Positions 1 through 8,154 of a stretch of 64,000 nucleotides of DNA are shown piece after piece. How positions within the stretch are numbered: position 1 is the first letter of the stretch; every line of letters begins with the position of its first letter. The notes under the pieces were generated by a model. That model was given only the letters and a program-made list of their open reading frames with translations, made no database searches and had not been told where the DNA came from. This stretch comes from Luteipulveratus flavus. GTDB taxonomy: Bacteria > Actinomycetota > Actinomycetes > Actinomycetales > Dermatophilaceae. Made by a program: the position numbers and the translations under genes. Where the stretch lies: positions 434,001 through 498,000 of the forward strand of contig NZ_JAROAV010000028.1 in NCBI RefSeq assembly GCF_029439465.1, in the 5' to 3' direction.

Positions 1-1
1 G

Positions 2-607
2 GGTTCGAGCCGTGTCATCGAGGGTGAGACCGCCCCACGCGCGCCGCTGTTCGGCGAGGCCAGGATGCTGGTCCACGAGCGTGAGCTCGCGACGCTCCAG
101 TCGCCTCATCCCATGCAGTGGGCGTGGTACGTCGAGGACGGTCTCGACGGTGTCGACATGAACCGGTTCGCGACCTTCGACGCCGACATCGAGCTCGGCC
201 CCGGCCTGAGCCTGCTGTGGACGCCCGGCCACACCGACGGCAACCACTCGCTGGTCATCAACACCCCGGACGGGGTGTGGGTGTCCTCCGAGAACGGCAT
301 CTCGCTGGACAACTGGCAGCCCGAGCTCTCCAGGATCCCGGGCGTACGGCGGTACGCCGAGACCTACGGTCGGGAGATCTGCCCGAACGCGAACACGCTC
401 GAGGACTCCCTGGACCAGTACGACTCCATGATCAAGGAGAAGATCATGGCCGACCCGTGCAGGAGCGACCCGCAGTGGTTGCAGATCCTGCCCTCCACCG
501 AGCTGGCGCCCTGGAAGCGCTTCTGGCCGGTGGTACCGACGTACTGGCACGGCGGCATCGAGTACGGGCGCATCGAGTCCGGCCTGCGCCAGGGATCGGC
601 CCAGTGA
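2..607 (+). CDS. MBL-fold metallo-hydrolase, 5'-truncated by window edge
   Basis: The frame is open from base 2 and the true start lies before the window, so only the C-terminal ~201 residues are visible. The segment TPGHTDGNHSL matches the metallo-beta-lactamase fold motif that follows the HxHxDH motif; the latter must lie upstream and cannot be checked. The following acidic and aromatic stretch is typical of larger MBL hydrolases acting on small-molecule esters or lactones. The substrate is unknown. The stop overlaps the GTG start of the next gene (GTGA), so the two are probably co-translated. Confidence 0.7.
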   Translation, partial: GSSRVIEGETAPRAPLFGEARMLVHERELATLQSPHPMQWAWYVEDGLDGVDMNRFATFDADIELGPGLSLLWTPGHTDGNHSLVINTPDGVWVSSENGISLDNWQPELSRIPGVRRYAETYGREICPNANTLEDSLDQYDSMIKEKIMADPCRSDPQWLQILPSTELAPWKRFWPVVPTYWHGGIEYGRIESGLRQGSAQ

Positions 608-1431
608 CGTCCACGCGCGGAGGTGCCGTCGTCACGGGCGCGGGGCGCGGTCTCGGGCGGCTCATCGCTCGGTTGCTCGTCGACCGCGGGTACACCGTGC
701 TCGTGACCGACCTGAACCGGACCGCTGCCGAAGCCGCCGCCGCCGAGCTCGGTGAGCAGGCCCATGCGTACACGCTGGACGTCCGCGACCCCGAAGCGGT
801 CACGGCGGCACGGGAGGAGATCATCGCCCGCGCCGGGCGACTCGACCTGTGGGTCAACAACGCCGGTGTGCTCATCACCGGCCCGGCCTGGGAGCAGGAC
901 GCCGACACCCGCGGCCTGATGCTGGAGGTCAACGCGATCGGCACGATCAACGGCACCGTCGCGGCGATCGAGGCGATGCGCGAGCACGGCGGCCACATCG
1001 TCAACATCGTGTCGCTCGCCGGGCTGAGTGCCGTCCCCGGCGAGGCGGTGTACGCCGCGTCCAAGCACGCCGCGATCGGGTTCAGCCTCAGCACGCTGTC
1101 GGATCTGCGACTGGCCGGGATCACGAACATCGACCTCTCCTGCGTCTGCCCGGACGGCATCTGGACGCCGATGCTGCACGACAAGCTGGACGACCCGGCC
1201 TCGGCGCTGTCGTTCTCGGGCAAGTTGCTGCGCCCCGAGGACGTGACGGCCGTGGTCGCGTCGGTGCTCGACCGGCCGCGGCCGGTGACGACCATCCCGC
1301 GCTGGCGGGGTGCCCAGGCGCGCCTGGGCGACACGTTCCCGTCGGCCGCCCTCCGGCTGGTGTCCGTGGTCGTCGCCCGAGGCCGGCGCACGCAGCACCG
1401 GCTCCGGGCCGCCGCCGGCGCTCGCCGCTAG
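604..1431 (+). CDS. Short-chain dehydrogenase/reductase (SDR)
   Basis: A 275-residue classical SDR. The cofactor motif TGAGRGLG is at residues 11-18, NNAG at 85-88, and the catalytic triad is Ser137, Tyr150 and Lys154 (YAASK). An Asp after beta-strand 2 (VTDLNR) suggests NAD(H) preference; that is inference. The GTG start overlaps the preceding stop by four bases. Pairing with an MBL hydrolase suggests a small catabolic unit, but the substrate is not evident. The C-terminal ~30 residues are Arg-rich and not part of the conserved fold. Confidence 0.85.
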   Translation: MTSTRGGAVVTGAGRGLGRLIARLLVDRGYTVLVTDLNRTAAEAAAAELGEQAHAYTLDVRDPEAVTAAREEIIARAGRLDLWVNNAGVLITGPAWEQDADTRGLMLEVNAIGTINGTVAAIEAMREHGGHIVNIVSLAGLSAVPGEAVYAASKHAAIGFSLSTLSDLRLAGITNIDLSCVCPDGIWTPMLHDKLDDPASALSFSGKLLRPEDVTAVVASVLDRPRPVTTIPRWRGAQARLGDTFPSAALRLVSVVVARGRRTQHRLRAAAGARR

Positions 1432-1472
1432 GAAGAGCGGCGTCGAGCGCGGTCGTCGCTAGCATCCTCACC

Positions 1473-1850
1473 ATGACAGGCACTCGGCTCGGAAGGCTCA
1501 GCCTCGGCTTGGACGCTGCCTACTGCGTCGTGGTCGGGATCATGCTCGGGGCAGCGGCACCGCTCATCGCCGGCTGGGCACGGCTGCCCGTCGCGCTCAT
1601 CGTCGGGGTCGGTGCTCTGGTCGCGATCTGGGGAGTCGCCGTCTGGTGGCTGCGGCGTCGTCACCACCTTCGCGGTGCGCTGAGAGTCGTCATGCTCGCG
1701 AACGGTGCGGCCGTGCTTGCGCTGTGTGGTGTCTCGGTCGCCATCGGAGGGGTCCTGCTGGTCGTGGCCCTGATCGCCGCGGCCGTCGACGTCGCCGGCT
1801 TCGGTGTGTCGCAGGCGGTCGCGCTACGCCGACTGGAGCCGTCCGTCTAG
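1473..1850 (+). CDS. Small four-helix membrane protein, unknown function
   Basis: A 125-residue protein with about four hydrophobic segments and a WWLRRRHH positive patch after the second, consistent with an integral membrane protein. No catalytic motif is visible and I do not recognise the family. There is no Shine-Dalgarno sequence, but a TAGCAT hexamer lies seven bases before the ATG, which would fit a leaderless transcript. It is a stand-alone gene convergent with the MFS gene downstream. Confidence 0.6.
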   Translation: MTGTRLGRLSLGLDAAYCVVVGIMLGAAAPLIAGWARLPVALIVGVGALVAIWGVAVWWLRRRHHLRGALRVVMLANGAAVLALCGVSVAIGGVLLVVALIAAAVDVAGFGVSQAVALRRLEPSV

Positions 1851-1885
1851 GCCACGCGACCGCCGGGTCTTCCTGCGGCTCACAG

Positions 1886-1924
1886 GGTTTCGACTCGGCT
1901 CCGCTGCGCTCCGCCGGCTCGACC
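1886..1924 (-). repeat. Dispersed intergenic repeat (REP-like), copy A
   Basis: A GC-rich dyad beginning GGTTTCGACTCGGC and ending CCGGCTCGACC. The reverse complement closely matches copy B at 4884-4927, and the same orientation matches copy C at 4966-5007. It sits in the gap between two convergent genes, a usual place for REP-type elements. Confidence 0.6.
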
Positions 1925-1937
1925 AGCGGGCGCCCGC

Positions 1938-3260
1938 TCACGCAGCGGCGCGCAGGCGCTCGGGGATCAGGTGCTCGTACGCGCCGGTCTCGTCGGCGTG
2001 GATGTGCCGGCGGGTGCGGCGTCGGTAGCGGACGATCATCGCGACGCCGGTGAACCAGACCAGGTACTGCACGGCCATCGCCCAGCGGAACGAGTCGACG
2101 GTGTACGTCGACGGCCCGCCCGGTGAGACACGGTCGAGCACGACGCCGATCAGGACGACGGTCCCGAGGGCCGCGACGAACCCGCCGACGTTGACGATGC
2201 CCGTCGCACTGCCGATGCGGGTGGGCGGGTTGAACGTGCGCGCCAGGTCGAACCCGATCATCGAGCCCGGACCACCGATGGCCGTCGCGACCACCAGGAC
2301 CACGAGCAGCCACATCGGAGCGCGCCCGGGCCACAGCAGCACGACGGTCCAGACGGTCATGATGGTGGCGACCACGCCGAGGATGAGGGTCGAGCGCGAG
2401 TACGGGTACCGGCTCACGAACACCCCGAACAGCGGGCTGCTGAGCACGGTGGTCACGACCATCAGCGCGAGCAGCCGGCTCGCCTCGCCGGTGGACAGGC
2501 CCTCGCCCGCGGTCAGGAACGGGAAGCCCCACATGATCGCGAACACGTTCGCGCTGAACTGCGACGTGAAGTGGCACCACAGGCCCAGACGAGTGCCCGG
2601 CTGCCGCCAGGCCAGCCGGAGCGCGCGCCCGACCGCCCGCAGCTTGATGTCCGTCCGGTCCGGGTCGGCGTACGGGCTGTCCTGCACGACCAGGAGGAGG
2701 ACGACGCCGAGCACGACACCGATCGCGGCCGCGAGCAGGAACGACCGCGTCCAGCCGAGGCCGTCCAGGGCCGCGGCCAGCGGGCCGGCGGCGGCGAGCG
2801 CGCCGAGCTGGCCGGCGAATCCGGTCACCTGCGTGACCATCGGCGTCCGGGCAGGCGGGAACCACAGGGCCACCAGACGCAGCACGGACACGAAGACCAT
2901 GGCGTCACCCATGCCGACGAAGACGCGCGCGACGATGCCGGCGGCGTAGGAGTCGACGAAGGCGAACGCCAGCTGCGCGGCGGACATGGTGACGACCCCG
3001 GCGACCAGCAGCACCTTCGAGCCGAAGCGGTCCAGCAGGGCACCGACGGGGATCTGCATCGCGGCGTAGACCGCCAGCTGGACCATCGCGAACGTCGCCA
3101 GCTGGGCGGAGGAGATGTGGAAGCGGTCGGCAGCGATCAGGCCGGCGACGCCGAGCGAGGTGCGGTGGAAGACGGCGAGCAGGTAGACGAGCACCGCGCT
3201 CGTCCAGACCGCCCAGGCCCGGGCGCCGCCGAGCGGATGCCGCAGCGTGGCATCGGTCAT
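1938..3260 (-). CDS. MFS transporter
   Basis: A 440-residue major facilitator with about 12 hydrophobic segments. The start ATG overlaps the stop of the upstream GntR gene (ATGA at 3257-3260), which decides this start over longer upstream frames. The segment DRFGSKVLL matches the MFS loop 2-3 signature (G-x-x-x-D-R/K type). The substrate is not readable from sequence. Its coupling to an FCD-type GntR regulator suggests it imports an organic acid or related carbon source that induces its own uptake; this is inference. Confidence 0.85.
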   Translation of the reverse strand: MTDATLRHPLGGARAWAVWTSAVLVYLLAVFHRTSLGVAGLIAADRFHISSAQLATFAMVQLAVYAAMQIPVGALLDRFGSKVLLVAGVVTMSAAQLAFAFVDSYAAGIVARVFVGMGDAMVFVSVLRLVALWFPPARTPMVTQVTGFAGQLGALAAAGPLAAALDGLGWTRSFLLAAAIGVVLGVVLLLVVQDSPYADPDRTDIKLRAVGRALRLAWRQPGTRLGLWCHFTSQFSANVFAIMWGFPFLTAGEGLSTGEASRLLALMVVTTVLSSPLFGVFVSRYPYSRSTLILGVVATIMTVWTVVLLWPGRAPMWLLVVLVVATAIGGPGSMIGFDLARTFNPPTRIGSATGIVNVGGFVAALGTVVLIGVVLDRVSPGGPSTYTVDSFRWAMAVQYLVWFTGVAMIVRYRRRTRRHIHADETGAYEHLIPERLRAAA

Positions 3261-3901
3261 CGGGCCACCCCCAGGCGGTCCATCGCGTCCTGGACGTGCG
3301 CCCGGGACTCGCGGACGAACTCGGCACGGGTGCCCTCCGTCAGCAGCCGGATCAGGGTCCGGTGGGCGGTGACGGCGTGCGTCATCCGCGACGCGCTGGC
3401 CCGGATGCCGTCGGCGAGAATGCACATCTGCCGGTCCCGCAGCATGCGGTACTGCCGGGCCATCACGCTGTTTCCGGCGGCCGCGACGATCGCCTCGTGG
3501 AACGCTCGGTCGGCCTCGCTGAAGCCGGCGACGTCGTCGGCGGCCTTGGCGTCGACCATCGTGGCGAGGTGACCGCGCAGGTCGACGACGAGGTCGGCGC
3601 GCTCAGCCCATGCACGGCCGGCCGCCCACTCCTCGATGACCAGCCGGGCCTCCAGCACCTCGTGCGCCTCGCGGGGAGTGACCGGGACGACCAGGGCCCC
3701 CTTCTTCGGGTAGAGCGCGACAAGGCCCTCCGTCTCGAGCCGGAGCAGCGCCTCGCGCACCGGCGTACGGCTCACGCCCACCTCGTCGCCGACCTGACCC
3801 TCGGTGAAGAAGGTGCCGCCGGCGCGGTCGCCGCGCAGGATGGCGTGCTTGACGTGCTCGTAGACCCGTTCGGACGCGGGCGCTGCTGTGGAGGTCGACA
3901 T
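3257..3901 (-). CDS. GntR/FadR-family (FCD) transcriptional regulator
   Basis: 214 residues. The N-terminal winged helix includes GVSRTPVREALLRLETEGLV, the classical GntR recognition helix region (about residues 42-61). The C-terminal all-helical FCD domain has the Asp/His metal- or ligand-binding pattern (EADRAFHEAIVAAAGN, TAHRTL). It heads a two-gene operon with the MFS transporter. The start codon lies at the edge of a 25-bp palindrome (3901-3925), so it almost certainly represses itself. A TAAGAT -10-like hexamer nine bases before the ATG suggests a leaderless mRNA. Confidence 0.9.
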   Translation of the reverse strand: MSTSTAAPASERVYEHVKHAILRGDRAGGTFFTEGQVGDEVGVSRTPVREALLRLETEGLVALYPKKGALVVPVTPREAHEVLEARLVIEEWAAGRAWAERADLVVDLRGHLATMVDAKAADDVAGFSEADRAFHEAIVAAAGNSVMARQYRMLRDRQMCILADGIRASASRMTHAVTAHRTLIRLLTEGTRAEFVRESRAHVQDAMDRLGVAR

Positions 3902-3925
3902 GTTGTATCTATCTTAGATGCAACA
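3901..3925. promoter_or_regulatory. GntR-type operator overlapping the regulator's start and -10
   Basis: A 25-bp inverted repeat with arms TGTTGTATCTA and TAGATGCAACA around a short centre; 10 of 12 base pairs are symmetrical. It is AT-rich against a GC-rich background. It covers the regulator's -10 and first base and lies about 55-75 bp upstream of the divergent hydrolase, so it could control both directions. Confidence 0.75.
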
Positions 3926-3979
3926 TCGAGTTCGTGGACGCGGGCGACCACATCGCGAACGGCCCCTACCGTGGAGTGG

Positions 3980-4843
3980 GTGGACACCTTCACGCACGAC
4001 GGCCTGACCTTTGACGCCACCGACTCCGGCCCGCGCGACGGCGACGTCGTGCTCCTGCTGCACGGGTTCCCGCAGGACCGGCACGCGTACGACCGTGTCG
4101 CGGCGCGGCTGAACGACGCCGGCCTACGCACCATCGCCTTCGACCAGCGCGGCTACTCCCCCGGCGCGACCCCGGGCGGACGGTCGGCGTACGGGATGAA
4201 GCACCTGGTGCGCGACGCGCTGGCGGCGGCCGACGCGGCGGGAGCGCAGACGTTCCACGTGGTCGGCCACGACTGGGGCGGCGCGGTCGCGTGGGCGCTG
4301 GCCGAGCACGCCGCCGACCGCGTCCGCACCGTCACCGTCCTCTCCACGCCGCACCCGGAGGCGCTCGTGCGCGCGTTCCGGACGTTCACTCAGGCCAAGA
4401 AGAGCTGGTACATGGCGTTCTTCCAGCTGCCGTACGTCCCCGAGCGCGCCATCCCCAGGACGCTGCGGCGGACGTACGCGGGGCTGCCCGAGGCCGACAT
4501 CGAGCGCTACGTCGCGCGGTTCAGCACGCCGGAGTCGCTGACCGGCCCGTTGAACTGGTACCGCGCGATGGCCGGCGCCCAGGTCGGTGCGCTCACCCGA
4601 TCGCTGCGGTCCGGGAGGTCCGGCGGCGAGCCGGCTGCTCCGCGACACGGGATCACCGTGCCGACCACCTACATCTGGGGGCGGCGCGACTTCGCCCTCG
4701 GCCGGGAGGCGGCCGAGCTCACGCAGGAGTACGTCGAGGCGGACTACCGGTTCGTCGAGCTGGACGCCGGCCACTGGCTCCCTGAGCTGAACGCCGACGA
4801 CGTCGCCACCACCGTCCTCGACCGCATCCGTACCGCCGCCTGA
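3980..4843 (+). CDS. Alpha/beta hydrolase, epoxide hydrolase-like
   Basis: About 287 residues. It has the oxyanion motif HGFPQ, the nucleophile elbow GHDWGG (Asp nucleophile, as in epoxide hydrolases and haloalkane dehalogenases), DQRGYS, and a late acid/base pair in IWGRRD and DAGHW. An Asp nucleophile rather than Ser argues for epoxide or ester-halide chemistry instead of a serine esterase. The start is uncertain: GTG at 3971 or 3980, neither with a strong ribosome-binding site. It is divergent from the GntR gene and shares its operator region. Confidence 0.8.
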   Translation: MDTFTHDGLTFDATDSGPRDGDVVLLLHGFPQDRHAYDRVAARLNDAGLRTIAFDQRGYSPGATPGGRSAYGMKHLVRDALAAADAAGAQTFHVVGHDWGGAVAWALAEHAADRVRTVTVLSTPHPEALVRAFRTFTQAKKSWYMAFFQLPYVPERAIPRTLRRTYAGLPEADIERYVARFSTPESLTGPLNWYRAMAGAQVGALTRSLRSGRSGGEPAAPRHGITVPTTYIWGRRDFALGREAAELTQEYVEADYRFVELDAGHWLPELNADDVATTVLDRIRTAA

Positions 4844-4883
4844 GAGTCCGTGCCGCCACGCCGGTTGAGCCGCCTCCTACGCC

Positions 4884-4927
4884 GGTTGAGCCGGCCCGGA
4901 GCGCTAGCGGAGGGCCGAGTCGAAACC
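4884..4927 (+). repeat. Dispersed intergenic repeat, copy B
   Basis: The element runs from GGTTGAGCCGGCCCGGAGCG to GCCGAGTCGAAACC, with an extra partial GGTTGAGCCG just before it (4863-4872). It is the inverse of copies A and C. Copies B and C form an inverted pair separated by 38 bases downstream of the hydrolase. Confidence 0.6.
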
Positions 4928-4965
4928 CCGTGACACGCGGGGAGACTCAGCGTCCGCGGTCGCCT

Positions 4966-5007
4966 GGTTTCGACACGGACTCGCCTAGCGGCTCGTCCGG
5001 CTCAACC
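4966..5007 (-). repeat. Dispersed intergenic repeat, copy C
   Basis: Begins GGTTTCGACACGGACTCGCC and ends CGGCTCAACC, matching copy A in orientation. Its right end runs into the 30-bp tandem repeat at 4990-5090, so the array probably grew from this element's end. Confidence 0.55.
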
Positions 5008-5090
5008 GGCGGAATGGTCGGCTCGTCCGGCTCAACCGGCGGAATGGTCGGCTCGTCCGGCGAGGTGGTCGGCTCGTCCGGCTCAGTGGG
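4990..5090. repeat. Tandem repeat, 30-bp unit, two full and two partial copies
   Basis: Units begin GGCTCGTCCGGCTCAACC and continue GGCGGAATGGTC. Full copies are 4990-5019 and 5020-5049; shortened, diverged copies are 5050-5070 and 5071-5090. No gene is supported between 4844 and 5186; the stretch holds only these repeats. Confidence 0.8.
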
Positions 5091-5186
5091 CGAGTCTTCG
5101 GAACTCGGTCGCTCGCATGTCACCCGCCGGCCACCGGGGCACGGCACGCTGGACGACGTCCGCCACCACGATCCCGGGGGTCCGCC

Positions 5187-6914
5187 GTGCCGTCGATCAG
5201 CCGTCGCTCGTTCCTGCTCGCCGGAGCCGGAGGCCTCGGAGCCGCCGCCCTCAGCTGTGGACGGGGCACGTCCGCTCACGCCCTCGACCGCGCCCTGCGC
5301 CTCGGCGCCCAGCGCGCGGTGAGCATCAGCGGCACGTCCCTGGAGCAGGCCGCCACGCCGATGGGCGGCTCCGGGTACCGCCGGCTGACCGCCGGCCCCG
5401 GCTACCCGCTCGCTGTCCGGACCGACCTGGCCGCCGGCAAGGCCGACCGCGACGACCGGCGTACCGCGCTCGCGTCGATCGTCCAGCTCACCGACGTGCA
5501 CGTGCTGGACGCGCAGTCACCGATGCGCTTCGAGTTCCTGCACGACATCACCGGGTCGGCCTTCCGCCCGCAGGAGGCCCTCGGCACGCACGGCGCGGCG
5601 CAGCTGGTGAAGCGTGTCAACGACGTCGCTCGCGGACCCTTCAGCGGCCGGCCGTTCGACTGCGTGGTCTCCACCGGCGACAACACCGACAACCACGAGG
5701 ACGTCGAGCTCGACTGGTTCCTCACGCTGCTGAGCGGCGGGTCGGTCACCGCCACCACCGGCGACCCGAGCCACTGGGAGGGGGTGCAGTCCGGCGGCGA
5801 CGCGAGCTACTACAACCCCGAGCTGACCGTCCAGGACCGGTACAAGAAGGCCGGATTCCCCACACTGCCAGGCTTTTTCGGCCGTACGACGGCGCCCCAC
5901 ACCAGTGCCGGTCTCACGACTCCGTGGTACTCCGTGTTCGGCAACCACGACGACTCGATCGAGGGCACCCTCCCGTCGAACTTCCTCGGCCTCGACGCGG
6001 TCTACACCGGAAGCTTCAAGTTCACCGGGTTCGCCGACGCGGGGAGCAACGCCGCCCTGCAGGACGCCGTACGCCGGCAGAGCACAGCGATCCTCGGCAC
6101 GAACGGCACGATGACGTCCGGCTGGAAGGTCACGCCTGACGCGCGCCGCCGGCCGTTCTCCCCCGTCGAGTTCATCGAGCGCCACCGCCGCGCCGCCTAC
6201 ACCGGGCCTGGCCCGTTCGGGCACGGCTTCGACGAGGAGGCGGCCGCCACCGGGCGCGGCTACTACGCGTTCCCGATCGCACCTGGCGTCACCGGCATCG
6301 CCATGGACTCCACGAACCGCGCGGGCTTCACCGAGGGCTCGATCGGCGACGAGCAGTGGCGCTGGCTCAAGCGCCGGCTGCAGGCCGGGTCGAGCACCTA
6401 CTGGGACTGGGGGTTCCGGCACACCCACGCCGTCCAGGACGAGTACTTCGTGCTGTTCAGCCACCACACCTCGGGCTCGATGAGCAACCTCCTGCTGGAC
6501 CCGGCAAAGCCCGAGATCCGGCACGCCGGGTTCGAGCTGCTGCGGATGCTGCACGACTTCCCGAACGTGCTCGCCTGGGTCAACGGGCACACCCACGTCA
6601 ACGCGATCACCCCGCAGGGGCACGCCGACCCGCGCCGGGCGTTCTGGGAGATCAACACCGCCTCGCACATCGACTTCCCGCAGCAGGCGCGGATCGTCGA
6701 CGTCTGCGACAACCGGGACGGCACGCTGTCGCTGTTCACGACGCTGATCGAGTCAGCCGCGCCGTACCAGGCGTCGTACGACTCGGGGACGCAGGCGTCG
6801 CTGGCCTCGCTGTACCGGGAGCTGTCGTTCAACGACATCCACGCGAGCCTGGCGGCCGAGGGCACGGCGACCGACCGCAACACCGAGCTGCTGCTGGTCG
6901 ACCCGCGCGCCTGA
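5187..6914 (+). CDS. Tat-exported metallophosphoesterase (TIGR03767-like)
   Basis: 575 residues. The N-terminus has a twin-arginine signal (SRRSFLLAGAGGLGAAAL) and a Cys at residue 24. Calcineurin-type metal motifs follow in order: TDVHVLD (D-x-H), STGDNTDN (GDxxD), FGNHDD (GNHD), and late NGHTHVN (GHxH). These are the five metal-binding blocks of metallophosphoesterases. Length and the long inserts fit the actinobacterial TIGR03767 group, whose substrate is unknown. It starts at GTG 5187 with a weak ribosome-binding site and stands alone after the repeat array. Confidence 0.85.
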   Translation: MPSISRRSFLLAGAGGLGAAALSCGRGTSAHALDRALRLGAQRAVSISGTSLEQAATPMGGSGYRRLTAGPGYPLAVRTDLAAGKADRDDRRTALASIVQLTDVHVLDAQSPMRFEFLHDITGSAFRPQEALGTHGAAQLVKRVNDVARGPFSGRPFDCVVSTGDNTDNHEDVELDWFLTLLSGGSVTATTGDPSHWEGVQSGGDASYYNPELTVQDRYKKAGFPTLPGFFGRTTAPHTSAGLTTPWYSVFGNHDDSIEGTLPSNFLGLDAVYTGSFKFTGFADAGSNAALQDAVRRQSTAILGTNGTMTSGWKVTPDARRRPFSPVEFIERHRRAAYTGPGPFGHGFDEEAAATGRGYYAFPIAPGVTGIAMDSTNRAGFTEGSIGDEQWRWLKRRLQAGSSTYWDWGFRHTHAVQDEYFVLFSHHTSGSMSNLLLDPAKPEIRHAGFELLRMLHDFPNVLAWVNGHTHVNAITPQGHADPRRAFWEINTASHIDFPQQARIVDVCDNRDGTLSLFTTLIESAAPYQASYDSGTQASLASLYRELSFNDIHASLAAEGTATDRNTELLLVDPRA

Positions 6915-6927
6915 CCCGTCCGGTCGG

Positions 6928-8064
6928 CTACCCGCCGATGGCGTCAGCGACGGCGGTCGCCCAGGCCGCTCGTACCGGGTGGATCGAGCCGCGCTCCCGG
7001 CTGGGATGGACGCGGTTGGTCAGCAGGATCGCGGCGGCACCGCGGTCGAGGTCGACCGCCAGCGAGGTGCCGGTGAAGCCCGTGTGCCCGACCGTGCGGG
7101 GCCCGCTCAACGCACCCATCCAGGCCGGCCGGTCGATGTCCAGCACGAGGCTGCGACCCTCACCCGGCACCCCGCGCCGGTCGGTGGTCGCGAGGGAGAG
7201 GCCGCACTCGCCGAGCAGCCGGCCACCGTCGTACCGGCCGTCGTCGATGAGGCACTGGGCGAGCCGCGCGAGGTCGTCGGCCGTGGAGAACAGGCCGGCG
7301 TGCCCGCTGACGCCGCCGAGCGACCACGCGTTCTCGTCGTGCACCTCTCCCCTGACCATGCCGCGGCCGGCGTCGTACTCGTCCTCGGTCGCGGCGCACC
7401 GGGTGGCGTCGGCGCGTCCGAACGTCGTACGGCACATGCCGAGCGGGCCGGTGATCCGTTGCTGCACCAGGAGATCCAACGTCTGCCCGGTGACGTGCTC
7501 GAGCAGCAGCTGCACGGTGATCAGGTTCAGGTCGCTGTAGGTGTAGCGGGTGCCGGCGGGCGCCTCCAGCGGGCAGCGCAGCACCGCGGCGAGCCGGGCG
7601 TTGCGGTCGGGCCAGTCCCGCCACAGCGGCAGCCACCACGGCAGGCCGCTGGTGTGCAGCGCGAGCTGCTCGACCGTGACGGCGTCCTTGTCGACGAACT
7701 CGGGCAGGTACGACACGACCGGGCGGTCGAGCTCGACGGCGCCCTCCTCGACGAGCTGGGCGAGGACCAGCGCAGTGAAGACCTTGGTGATCGAGGCGAT
7801 GTCGAAGACCGTCTCCGGTGTCATGGGGACACGCTGCTCGGCGGCCAGCGGCGTCCCGTCACGGTCGGCGTACGCGAGCGCCCAGCCGGATGCCTCCCGC
7901 GCGACCACGCGGTTGTCGTACAGCGCCAGCGCCACCGCCCCCGGCAGCAACGGCACGCCGGCCGGCCCTGGCTCCACCTGGACGCGTCGGACGGCGTCGA
8001 GTCCCAGCCGCAGGACGTGGTCGTCGACGCCGGCCGGGCGTGCGGTCAGGTACGCGTCATCCAT
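6928..8064 (-). CDS. Serine hydrolase, beta-lactamase/class C family
   Basis: 378 residues. The active-site SxxK is SITK, followed by the Tyr motif YSD (TYSDLNLIT) and the late HTGFTG block that replaces KTG. This is the pattern of class C beta-lactamase-like esterases and D-aminopeptidases. No signal peptide is apparent, so it is probably cytoplasmic and unlikely to be a resistance enzyme. Start ATG 8064 gives MDDAYLTARPAG; longer frames are not supported. It is convergent with the phosphoesterase gene (13 bases apart). Confidence 0.8.
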   Translation of the reverse strand: MDDAYLTARPAGVDDHVLRLGLDAVRRVQVEPGPAGVPLLPGAVALALYDNRVVAREASGWALAYADRDGTPLAAEQRVPMTPETVFDIASITKVFTALVLAQLVEEGAVELDRPVVSYLPEFVDKDAVTVEQLALHTSGLPWWLPLWRDWPDRNARLAAVLRCPLEAPAGTRYTYSDLNLITVQLLLEHVTGQTLDLLVQQRITGPLGMCRTTFGRADATRCAATEDEYDAGRGMVRGEVHDENAWSLGGVSGHAGLFSTADDLARLAQCLIDDGRYDGGRLLGECGLSLATTDRRGVPGEGRSLVLDIDRPAWMGALSGPRTVGHTGFTGTSLAVDLDRGAAAILLTNRVHPSRERGSIHPVRAAWATAVADAIGG

Positions 8065-8154
8065 GAGTCCAGCATGTCTGCCGTCGTCGCAACGCGTGTC
8101 AGGGTGGGTAGACGTTGGTACGCACCGGCTGCGAGACCTATGGAGGAGATCACC

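Noticed and set aside
65-607. Complete gene starting at ATG 65
   Set aside because: The frame remains open to base 2 and the HxHxDH metal motif is missing, so the gene is cut by the window edge.
4990-5090. Tandem repeat considered as a CRISPR array
   Set aside because: Repeats are directly adjacent with no spacers, and no cas gene is present.
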